NCBI RefSeq assembly: GCF_024582695.1
Contig: NZ_CP102081.1
Location: forward strand, 558,001 to 622,000
From: Mycoplasma sp. 1578d
GTDB taxonomy: Bacteria; Bacillota_I; Bacilli_A; Mycoplasmatales; Metamycoplasmataceae
Length of the DNA: 64,000 nucleotides
Direction: 5' to 3'
The notes beneath the pieces are model-generated. The model was not told where the DNA came from and did not search any database. It saw nothing but the letters and a program-made list of their open reading frames with translations. Every line of letters begins with the position of its first letter. Positions within the stretch are counted from its first letter, which is position 1. The translations under genes and the position numbers were made by a program. This document shows positions 54,326 to 64,000 of this stretch, piece after piece.

Positions 54326-57300
54326 CTATTTGTCTCTCTTTCTAGGCAATCCTGGTCTTGGTGGGTTAGTTACATCATAAGCATATTGAAGTGAGAATGT
54401 GAATAGAGATTGGATCCCTCCAATTTTTGTAATTTCTCAGTTAGTATCAACTTCCATAAGCGGAATTACTGGAGCTCCATCACGAACCACTTTTTCTAAT
54501 AATGCAATTAATCTAAATGTTTCTACGTTTGAATTTCATCCTTGTTCTGATTCAAAAGGAGTAAAGTTCCCGCTAAAGAACCTGTTAATTCTTCCTTGAT
54601 ATGTAAGTCCGCTTTCTAATGTTCCGGTATATTGACCTTTATTGTCCTTTTGATCAACATTAACAAGAGCTAATTCAATAAATTTAGATCAGTGTCTTAA
54701 TTCTTTTAATTGGTAATCAAAAAGTAATCCAATTGCGGTTTGCTCATCCTTGTTAGTATTTAATGCATCAATAAAAATATCTTTCATTTGATCAACATCA
54801 GTTTGATCAGCTAATAATAAATTGTATTCTTGTTTTTGTTGATTTGTAAGGTTTTTTAAATTATTAATAGCTTTTTTAAAGTACTCAATACGTTCATCAA
54901 AATCGGTAAAAGGAACGATCAATCCTTCTAATCTTTGTACAGTATCAAAGGTAGCAAGAGCGTATTTTTCTGACAATGAAAGATTATATGTTTTTCCAGT
55001 TTTAGGATCAATTGGTAATGAATTTGAATCTAAAGTAACTTGTTTATCTTTAGTTTTTCCTTTAAAATCAATTTTAAACCCTTTCACTGTGTCTAAAGAA
55101 TTAGTGTCAATAAGGTAGTAAAAGTATGCTTCAAATAATTTTTCTAATTTTGATGCTTTAATATTCGGATTTTCAACCACTATATATTCAAGCATGGTCT
55201 TTGAAATATAGTTATTATTAAACATACTTTGGTAAAGTAAATTATTACCAACTAAAGCAAGAGCTTTTTGTTTAAATGAATCTAAGATTTTATTAATACG
55301 AGCAGGAATGTCGCTATTACTGCTTGCTTTTGCTATTTCGTCTTTAATATTTTTATTTTCATTATAAACTTTTAAGGCTACATCAATTAAAGGTTTAAGT
55401 TGGTTAACTTTTTCCTGTTCAAGATTTTCAATTAAATTATTATTTAAAATTCTTTGTAATAAAAGTTCTGATAAATATGTTTCATAGGTTCATGATCCAA
55501 CTGGGTTATATTTAAGTCCAATTCCTTTTTGTGATAATGAATCAATTTCGTCAGTTTTAAAGAATGAAGAAACATAATCTTGAGCAGTATTCCCACCAAT
55601 GTAGTCATAATTACGGTAAATAATATCGTATTGACCAGTTTCGATAAATGAAGCATAAGTATTTTCAGGAAGAGCTTTGGTTTCAATATTAATAAAGCCA
55701 TTTGAATTTCTACGTAAACGTTCTTGTAAATCATTTCCAGCTCTACGTTGCTCTTCTGATGAATTATTTAAGTATCTCAGAGTTACACTTTTAAGATCAG
55801 GGTGTTTTTTCTTAAATCTCTCTAAATAAAACTCAGCAGTTTTTGGTGAATAAGTAATATCTGAACGATTAGTTTTTTCTAATTCGTACGATTTTCCTAG
55901 GTGAACTAAGAAATCATAGTTTTGAAGTGGAAATTCTTTGTCATTTTTAGCTTTTGATTCTTGTGAGTCAAAGAACATTTCTAATGAACGTCCATCAGCA
56001 AGTTTATATTGACCAAAAGCTGTTCAAGTATTAACTGGGAATGAAAAATCTCAGTTAACAGTTTTTAATAAATCTCCACGATTTATCGAATAATAAATAT
56101 AATTTCTTAAATCTTGATCATTAATATAACTATTTGCATTAGTTTCAGCATCAAGGTTAAATCCAAACGCAATAGTTCCAAAACCTTGGTTTTTATTTAA
56201 GTATTTTTTATATTCTGGATCTGATCAGTACGAAACAATTCTTTGAGCCTGAATATATGTTTGTGAGATGTATCCATCTTCAAAGAAGGTTGAGTTTGTG
56301 GTTCGATCAGTTGAGAAGAAGATTTTAATTTTGTTTGAAATAGTGTTTGATGCATCAAAATAATCTTGGTTTTTGGTAAGGATTATAAATCCTTGTGGTC
56401 CAAGAACAATGTCATCAGGACTAGCAATTTTAAATGGACCAGATGTAAGGAATTTAGAAACATTAGCTCCATATTTATCAATTCCACCAACTTCTGTTTC
56501 CACATATTTACGATTAATCGGGTATAATGATCCAAAAACTTGTGAAAATAAGTACCCTAAACCAGCAGTTTTATTTTCGTCGAAAATAAGAGTAAAGGCA
56601 TATTCATTGCTTGAGAGAGTTCCAATTTTTGGAAGTCTTTTTTCAAAATCAAACTCTTGATATGGATTAACATATTGGTTTTTAACTAGTCTGATTTTAT
56701 GTCCAGTTTCATCATCTTCTGTAAGACGGATTTTAAAATCTTGAACTTCTTTATTTGGGTCAAAATCTGGATTTAAGTCTAAACTATTGAAAACTTGTTC
56801 GTTTCCATAATCCAAAAATAATTGTCCAGTGTAAAATCCAAAATTAAGAGCTGCTTTACGGATGTTATCAACTTCTTGTTTATCTAAAAATTCACCAGTT
56901 TTAGGATCTTTTTCAAGATATTGTCATCCTTGATATTTCTCTGCAACTTCTGCTTCTTCTTTATCTTTATATATATCGGTAACTTTATCTAAGTCTTTGT
57001 ATCTGTTTTTTTCTTTATCACCTGGTTGTGGAACGTATTGAATGTATTGCTTTAATTCACTATCTCAAACATATTTTCTACGTCCTCAAGGGTTTGGGTA
57101 TGCTTTGTTAAATTTAGCAATGTAATCTTTTTGAGCGTTAATAAATTGTTCAGATCCTCTGATCCCAAGTTTGATAATACGATCTAATTTTTGCGATCCA
57201 GTATTTAAATCCAAAATGTATTCAAGGAAATCACGCATATCTTGAGCAGTGATTACATCTCCGTTTGATCAAAGGTTATTTCCTTCGTTAAGTAATCCGG

Positions 57301-57814
57301 TCACTGCTACATAGTTAGTTGAATTGTTTGGGTTTGAATATGCATAAATTGAAGATTGTCTTTGAACATTGTTACCTGAAGGTTTCCCTAGTCCACCTAA
57401 AACTCCAAGGTCGACTAAATTGTAATAACGTCCTGGGACTGCTCCATATCCATTTTCTTTAAGTAATTCTTCTTTATTAGCCTTAAAAAGCTTATTAAAA
57501 TCTGATGTTCTTTCAGCCGTTGCATCTACACGAGAAAAAATAAAGTTAGGAATTGAAATAATCGATCTAAGCGATTCGGTTGGACCTTGTTTAGTGAATG
57601 ATTCCACTAGTGATGGTAATACCCGATCAACCGAACTATATCTAACATAATTTAAATTATTAAGCGGTTCAGTTGCCAGTCCAAAGTCATAATCTTTTTT
57701 GAAACTTTCTTGGTTTGGAATAGCTGAGCAAGATATTGCTGTAGCTGTTAACATTCCAGAAAGAAGGGTTCCAGATAAAAGAAATGCCTTTTTTAGTTTT
57801 AATTTTCTTTTCAT
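54326..57814 (-). CDS. oppA: Oligopeptide-binding lipoprotein OppA, large form
   Basis: A 1162-residue substrate-binding lipoprotein, about twice the size of typical Gram-positive OppA. Signal MKRKLKLKKAFLLSGTLLSG, lipobox AISC with Cys29. The mature chain has SBP family 5 features such as YDFGLATEPLNNLNYVRYSS near the N-terminus, and later segments KFLTSGPFKIASPDDIVLGP and GFINIETKALPENTY typical of peptide-binding lobes. I found no Walker A motif of the sort reported for the ATPase-active M. hominis OppA. It begins 14 bases after the PDxFFG gene with AGGAGGG upstream. Five or more TGA Trp codons fall in the frame. Confidence 0.9.
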
Positions 57815-57828
57815 ATTGCCCTCCTATA

Positions 57829-60800
57829 TTAGTTAATAACGTTAAATTGTAAATCTACATAAATAGTAGCTTTATCAATTTCCTTATTATTTTTGTCTAG
57901 ACCTTTAGCAGTAATTTTAATCGGTGCATTATCTTGGTCTTTTCCATTTTCCGAAAGACTAAGTCCACTTCCTAATGTAAATAGCGATTTTCCATTTGCA
58001 TCAGTAAGAACGTTTTTGTCTTTGTCAACAAAATCGATTGTGTAAGCATTTCCTGGGAATAATAATGCATCACGATATTTTCCCATAAGTGCATAATCTG
58101 AAATTCATGTGCTGTACCCTTCATCGGCCAGGGTTACCTTGTTTTCTGGTGAAGTATCACCTTGTTTTTTAAGGTAGAAAATATTATTAGTTTTAGCAAT
58201 ATTAACATCAAGATATTTAGATTCTCCAGTGTTAATATTAGTGAATTTAAGTTGTTTAATTTTTAAAGCGTCTTCATTTTTAACATATCCATAAAGTGAA
58301 ACAGCATCAAATTTTTTATTTCTGTACACTCCTGAAACAGTTCGATCTCCAACTCCATAGTTATATAGTTGAGATAAGAAGAACGCTCTTGGACGTGATG
58401 TAATTTTTTGTCCGTTTAAATCAAGTAAACGAATTGTATCATCGTGAATTGCTTCTCCGGTAGTTGGATCATATAAGTTAATTCCAATGGTTTCTTTTTC
58501 TCATCTGTCTTTAAAGTATCCATTGTTTTTTGCTTCTAATTTACCAAAGTATGAAGAGTCAATCGAACTTTGAAGAACTAAAGATCCTTGATTAATATCA
58601 TAGCTGTAACGTTTTTCTAAAGCTGATAATTCTTTGTTTTTCTCAATATCAAAGGCATTTTTTTCAGTTTGTAGATTGTTTAATTTCAAGGTATATTCGT
58701 CTTTTTGATCTTGGGTAGCGCTTTCTCATTCGGGTTTAGTTTTTATGTGTTCTTGAATTTTATCTTCAATTTCTTGTGATAAATCTTGGAATTTTTGCTG
58801 GATTTTTGCTCTTTCAGCAAAGTATTTTTCCGGATTAATTGATTTTTCTAAACTAAATAACAATGCGGTAACAACATCTTGTTTCTTGTGTGTACGTTTT
58901 TTTCAAACTTCTAAAGCACTTACATCATTAATAAAATCAAGTCCAGTGTTTCTTTCATTTACATTTGATAGATATGATGGTAAATTACCAAAATCTTGGT
59001 TTGAAGGAATAAAAGTGGTTTGAACATAATCTCTGGTAAGAGTTTCAGGCATTGTGTACACATAATCAGTGAATTTATCAGCTAATTGTGGTTCAGTTTT
59101 AGTTGCAAAATAGACTTGAGCATCTCGTGTAGGGTTTCCATCAGTCATTTCGGCGATTAAATATTTAGACAATAAGTATTCATCGTTTGATGATTCAATG
59201 AAAATTGTACTTCCTAATAGTACGAATAAATCGTTAAGCGAAATGTTGTTGAAAGCTTTTTGAACCGAATTTGCTGGATATTTGCCTGGTTCAAGTATTT
59301 CAAAGTAACTCGCAAGAAGAGTAGGAAGAAGTTCAACAAATCTTTTGGCGTTAAATTTTAATCCTTTTAATGGAGTGGTAGTTTTAACGTAATTTTTATT
59401 GAAAGCGCTTGAGAAAAAGTCCATTCCATAATCGGTACTAAAGATTGCTTTATATTTATCAAGATCTTTAAGCTTAAATTCTTTAATTGACATGAATAAA
59501 GATGAATGAATGAATCTTTTCATAGCTTCATTGGCTAGTGTTTGTTCACTAGCGAGAATATCATCTCTACTGAAGGTTTTAGGTTCGGTTTCAATTTGAG
59601 CTCTTAATTTATCAAGGTTAAATTTAGTTTTAACATAATCAATATCTCAATTATATGCTTCGGTTTTATCATCGCCTGAATAGGTTGCTTTTGAATAGTC
59701 TACCGAACCAAACTCCATTAATTGTTCAAAATTATCAAACATTGGTAAGGATTTTCCATTAACTTGAACTTGAGTTACTGAATCAGCAATTGCTTTATCA
59801 AGTTTAGTTTGTGGTAAATTTTGATATTCAATCGAAAAGTAGTTATAACCAATTTTGGTAATATTATGTGGTTTTGAATAATCTACTACGAGTTTATTTG
59901 AAGCATCAAGTCCTACAAAGTTAGTTCATGAATGAGCTAAATCAATTTTAGCACTTGTATCTCCTCCATCAATTCCAAATCCGTTTGAAACTAATGACGG
60001 AATTGTGTCTTGTAATCCGCTGTTGTGAATATCTCTTCTGTAAACTCGTTGGAAATATCTTGTAAAAGTAGTTGCACTTAATGCATGTTTAGAAATTCCA
60101 TATGTTCAACCTGGTGGGAAAACATAATTATGTTTTTCGTTTTTGGCTTTATCAACGATTGAAAAAACTTTGGTTGAATAAAAGATTCTTGATGAAAAGC
60201 CTGAAAAGTTTTTCCCTTTTCTTTCTTTTGCATTAATTCCTTGCATTAAAAGCATCTCGTTAATTACATCATAATTGCTTGTTTTGCTATCAATTGCGTA
60301 ATAAAGATTGGATTTTCTGTCTTTATTAATGTGTTTTAATGGATCACCTGGAGTTCATGGAATTCCGTTTAAATTAGGATCAAATTCTTTTTCTTCATCA
60401 TCTGAACGGTAAAGAATACTTTCAAAGAATGATTTTGGTTTGATTGGATCTTGGAATAAATTGTTTCAAAATAGTGAAGGTTTTCCACTCACTGATGATG
60501 TTGGGCTATTTCATCCTGAATCAAAATCATTTAAATTGTATAAACTCAAAATATTTTTGGTAATTGCTTCAGTTTTAGTATTAAGGTATTCAAGATCTTG
60601 ATCGTTTAATGGCTTGTTTAAGGGAACTTTAATTACTGGAGACCCATCTTTGTTGAATACTTTAAACTTAGTAATAATTGTTTTACCATTTTGATCAGTT
60701 TTTTGATCAAAAAACTTAATTTTAATATCATTTGGATTTGTTCCAGTGAATTCAAGTGAATTTCCTAAACCATCTTTAAATTGCGAAAGCATTTCAGTTA

Positions 60801-63237
60801 GAGAAACGGTTCTAAATATTGGTTTTTCATTCTCAGTAACAATTGCTTTCCCAGTCCCGAAAATTAATGGGTTTAAGGTTGCTGAATTTGAATCAAGTGA
60901 GTTAGCAAGGAATAAATCTCCAAGTCTAATGCTTCTTTTTTGAGCACTTTGTTTAAGTCCATCAAACGTTTGAATAAATCTACGGTCAGGATTCTTAATA
61001 GTGTCTAGAATATCCTTGCTTTTTGAACCTCAAACGTCTTCATAAGTTTCTCATCTAGTGTGAGTTCCATCGTTTTTAATGTATGCAAATTGGGTAAAAG
61101 TTCCCTTTTCATTTGGGTGTCCGAGTGCATCAACTCTACGTACTAAAAGGTTAGTTCTTGCTTTAATGTAATTTTCAAGAGCTTTATATGAGTAATATGA
61201 ACTTTCATTTGCTCCAGCTCTTACGTTAATTCCACCAACTAAAACAGCACTATCTTTTTCATCAATAGCTGTTGACTTTTCTAGTGTATAGTGGTGCCCA
61301 TATTCGTGAGCTCCAACGTATTTAAGGAAATCGGTTGAAATTCCTTGAAAGTTTTTGATACCATTAGCTAAAATAAGCGGGATCCCAATATTACTATCAA
61401 TTGAAAAAGCTGAATAATCGCCATCTTTAATTTCATAGTTATAAATACCATTCTCATCAATAGTTTTTACTAAGTGAGGTCCACTTTGTTTTTTCATTAA
61501 GAATGGGAATTTTTTACCTAATTGATCTAAAAGTCCATTATATGCATCAGTATAAATTTGAAATTTTCTTGAGTCAAGTCCGCTTAAAGGTTTGCCTTCT
61601 TTATCTTTTTCGTTAAGGTTTTCTGGAGTTGAGGTTAAAACTCTTGGAACAAGAGCTCCCGAATAACCAATTGCATATTTAAACGAATCAAATAATTCAA
61701 AGTTTTTATCTGTTTCAGTTGCATCAAATTTTTCAACTACTTGGGCTGAATTTTGGTCTTGGAAAGTAATTGAAAGCACTTTATTTGCAACTTCAAAACC
61801 AGCAACAGTTAATTGACTAAGTTTTGATTCATCAAAATTACTTACATCATTTCTAGCTTGGATTGAACTTGAATAAAAGGTTTTAATATTAGCTTGTGGA
61901 TCTTGATATAAGTAAACTGTTTTACCAAGATATTGATCCATGTCATAAAAATCAAGGAAGTTTTTAAATGATGAAGAAACCATTTGTCCAAAAACTTGTT
62001 CAGCATAATACTGAGCAGGAGATGAAACCGAATCAAAGAATGGTATTGAAAGTTCTTGATCATCATTTTTAACATTTAAAGATAAATAAGTTGCTTTTTC
62101 TGAATCATTATCTTCAGCCCCTTGCTCAGTTCCGGTACGAGCTTGGGTAATTGTATATTCAACTAAATCTGAATATGAATAATCTTTGTATTTATCTCCA
62201 AATTCTTTAAGTTTATCGTTAAATTCTTGTTCAGTCACATTAACTGGAAAGACAAGGGTTTCGAATTGTGGGGTTTCTGGTTTTGGTAAATTACCAGCTC
62301 TTTTTTTGCTTTTATCGTATTCTTTAAGTCTTTTGTCATATTTTTTAAATGCTTCAATATTGCCTTTATTGATAAGAAGTTTTATTTTTTGCCCTTTAAG
62401 TTTCCCAACAAAGAAAACATTTTTAAAACTTCTTAAATTTTCATTTGCATAAAGAGCATCTCCTTTAGAATCTAAAAGAGTTTTGGCATTTTTAATTATT
62501 GAGATATTTACTAAATTTTTTAATACTCCATCAGCTTGATATTTTTGTACTGGCCCAGAAAACAATTCTTCAGTAAGTGAATCTTTAGAATTTCCTTCTC
62601 CGCTAATGTTTGAAAAGATCGGAGCAACTCCAAAGAATGCATCAGGGAAAAATTTAATTTCACTTGATTCTTTATGGATAGTTGAGTGGTTTCCTAAAAC
62701 AATTGAGTTACCGTGTCTTTCAACTCCTGGAACAATTCTAAAACTATCAAGAGTTAATAGGTCAGGTCCTCAAGCTACATTGTTAATAAATCACTTAGTG
62801 AATTCTAAGAATTTTTCTGGTTTAACCGCAAGTACATATTCATTATAAAAATTAAATGAACCATATGTAACTTGTTGAGTAAAGCTTTCTTGGTATTTTG
62901 AATAATATGCATTAAAAAATTCAGTAAAGTTCATTTTTTGATCTGGATTGCTTAAAAATCAATATTGTGAACCATCTTCTGACATTCCCCCAACTGATTT
63001 TTGTTTCAAAGGGTCAACAATGGAAATTTTCGCTTCCAAAAGTCCTTTGTTATCTCTGATCAGACTATAGTCATTTTTGAAAAGACTTTTATCAATTGCT
63101 GAAAAAGATCCTTTAACTTCGTCAGAATTTTTTGCATATTCAAGCATACTACCAATTGTAATACCTGTAGCAACAAAAATTGTAGAAGTAGCCAGAAGCG
63201 TTTTATGCAATAATGTTAATTTAAATTTTCTTTTCAT
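57829..63237 (-). CDS. PDxFFG-family surface protein with an HExxH zinc-protease motif
   Basis: A 1802-residue exported protein, the largest in the window. N-terminal signal/anchor MKRKFKLTLLHKTLLATSTI with one hydrophobic span and no lipobox Cys. The name-giving PDAFFG is at 198-203. A zinc-binding HEYGH is at 644-648, with candidate third ligand Glu678 in AGANESSYY, and MIKRF/helical regions follow. A coiled-coil-like segment lies near residue 1480-1540 (KIQQKFQDLSQEIEDKI). The C-terminus (FVDKDKNVLTDANGKSL) looks like an Ig-type beta domain. The frame crosses many TGA Trp codons. It is first in the opp operon, with GAAAGGCG before the ATG. Protease activity is inferred from the motif only. 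Confidence 0.85.
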
Positions 63238-63281
63238 AGTCGCCTTTCTTTGTTTTATATATTTTTACAATATATAGATGT

Positions 63282-63290
63282 ATTTTACCA
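63282..63290 (-). promoter_or_regulatory. Candidate extended -10 promoter of the PDxFFG-opp operon
   Basis: Minus-strand TGGTAAAAT, an extended -10 element (TGn plus TAAAAT), 45 bases before the start codon. No clear -35. Confidence 0.45.
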
Positions 63291-63352
63291 CAAAATTCGC
63301 ATATTTCTATTGCTTAAATCTTGAGATATAAGAGCTTCAAATTTTCGTGAAG

Positions 63353-63368
63353 ATTAAAATATTTTAAT
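63353..63368. repeat. 16-bp perfect palindrome in the divergent promoter region
   Basis: ATTAAAATATTTTAAT lies midway between the divergent PDxFFG-opp operon and the gene at 63410. It is entirely A/T, so chance is possible in this composition; it could be an operator. Confidence 0.35.
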
Positions 63369-63395
63369 ATTTTTTTTAATTTTGAACGTTTTTTT

Positions 63396-63409
63396 ATTAC
63401 TTAAGTAAT
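63396..63409. repeat. 14-bp perfect palindrome abutting a start codon
   Basis: ATTACTTAAGTAAT ends at the base before the ATG at 63410 and occupies the place where a ribosome binding site would be. Confidence 0.5.
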
Positions 63410-64000
63410 ATGAAAAAAATTATTTTGAAATATTGGAAAATTCCTGTTTTTTTAGTTAGTTTAGCTTGTATTATAGGTGGTGGGGTTTATTTTGTTCTAA
63501 ATCAAAAAGTCAAAACTAATAATTCTGAAAATAGTGGTTCTAATGATGCAGAACAACAAGAACAAGAAGGTAAAAAAGTTGATAGTGGAGGTTTTCCAGT
63601 TGAAATAGAACAAATAGATCAAAAGCCTAAAAGAGAAGTTAATAATCAAATTGTAGAAGAGTTTGATAAATTCAAAAAATCAAGTTTAGAAAACGTATTT
63701 GATTTTGATGAAATTATTAATCAATATAAGACAATGAAATCAGATTTGTTGTTAGATGGTTTTTATAATAATCAAGATATTTGAAATTTTATTTACGATA
63801 ATAAAACTATTACTCAATACCTAATGAACACAATTTTAGATTATGAAAGTGTTTTGAATAATTTTGATTCTGATGATGATAAAACTATTACAAAAATTAA
63901 AATTATGGGTATTTTAGAGCTAATTAACTATTTTGTTAAATTATTTCAAAAACAAAATCAAATACTAATTAACTCGATTCATCTTAATTATTTTGATTTA
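63410..64000 (+). CDS. Membrane-anchored hypothetical protein (partial, runs off the window)
   Basis: 197 codons are visible, still open at the window end. An N-terminal hydrophobic segment (KIPVFLVSLACIIGGGVYFV) is followed by an acidic, Ser/Asn/Gln-rich linker and a helical, charged region (QIVEEFDKFKKSSLENVFDF). The Cys in SLAC could be read as a lipobox, but the hydrophobic stretch continues past it, so a transmembrane anchor is more likely. One TGA Trp codon at 63781. There is no Shine-Dalgarno; the ATG directly follows a palindrome. Divergent from the PDxFFG-opp operon. I do not recognise the family. Confidence 0.65.

Noticed and set aside
54326-57814. Walker A ATPase motif in OppA as reported for M. 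hominis
   Set aside because: The closest stretch, PIDPKTGKT, lacks the required Gly or Ala four residues before GK, so I do not claim ATPase activity.

Overview
The window is a 64 kb piece of a very AT-rich, gene-dense mollicute (mycoplasma) chromosome. TGA must be read as tryptophan: almost every housekeeping gene (argS, lpdA, gap, uvrC, dnaE, glpF, pheT, the opp genes) is broken by standard-code TGA 'stops' at conserved Trp positions and becomes full length under translation table 4. A PDxFFG-family surface protein beside an Opp operon, a lipoyl domain carried on E3 rather than E2, and a helicase loader with a degenerate Walker A motif suggest a hominis/synoviae-group mycoplasma (Mycoplasmopsis or Metamycoplasma). 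The species cannot be fixed from sequence alone.

Layout. 1-3.5 kb: divergent cysS (partial) and argS, then rpoE-fba. 3.5-8.5 kb: a complete pyruvate dehydrogenase operon (pdhA-pdhB-pdhC-lpdA, minus strand). 8.5-11.4 kb: uvrC and gap. 11.5-19 kb: replication genes on the minus strand in two clusters, dnaE - 5'-3' exonuclease - coaE and dnaB - dnaI - fmt. 19-26.5 kb: topA, then a glycosyltransferase, an RDD membrane protein, pcrA and a frame-disrupted membrane protein. 26.6-27.9 kb (plus): rpsF-ssb-rpsR with a structured leader. 28.1-30.1 kb (plus): dhaK-dhaL-dhaM, a PEP-dependent dihydroxyacetone kinase. 30.1-37.6 kb (minus): a glycerol/glycerophosphodiester cluster, glpO, two tandem MFS transporters, glpQ, glpK, glpF. 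37.9-39.6 kb (plus): a hypothetical protein and an ECF S-component-like membrane protein. 39.7-41.8 kb: rplJ-rplL with an L10 leader, and a lipoprotein. 42-48.3 kb (minus): rarA-pheS-ung-pheT-glyA. 48.3-63.2 kb (minus): a 1802-residue PDxFFG/HExxH protein, oppA-B-C-D-F and a terminal lipoprotein. The window ends inside a membrane-anchored protein.

How the parts fit. The 28-37.6 kb region feeds three-carbon compounds into glycolysis. GlpQ and an MFS carrier would supply glycerol-3-phosphate, GlpF/GlpK would import and phosphorylate glycerol, and GlpO would oxidise glycerol-3-phosphate to DHAP with H2O2 release. DhaKLM makes DHAP from dihydroxyacetone. Fba and GAPDH (both here) and the PDH complex carry the carbon on to acetyl-CoA. 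The 48-63 kb operon looks like a surface peptide-acquisition unit in which a candidate protease is encoded directly ahead of an oligopeptide importer.

Points of most interest: DnaA-box-like sites on the dnaB-dnaI promoter; a helicase loader with no Walker A; mutually exclusive hairpins before rpsF; localized near-identity between two MFS paralogues; CRE-like tandem repeats before glpO; and three single-base homopolymer frame disruptions that are either assembly errors or slippage sites. No tRNA, rRNA, insertion sequence, prophage or CRISPR array was seen.
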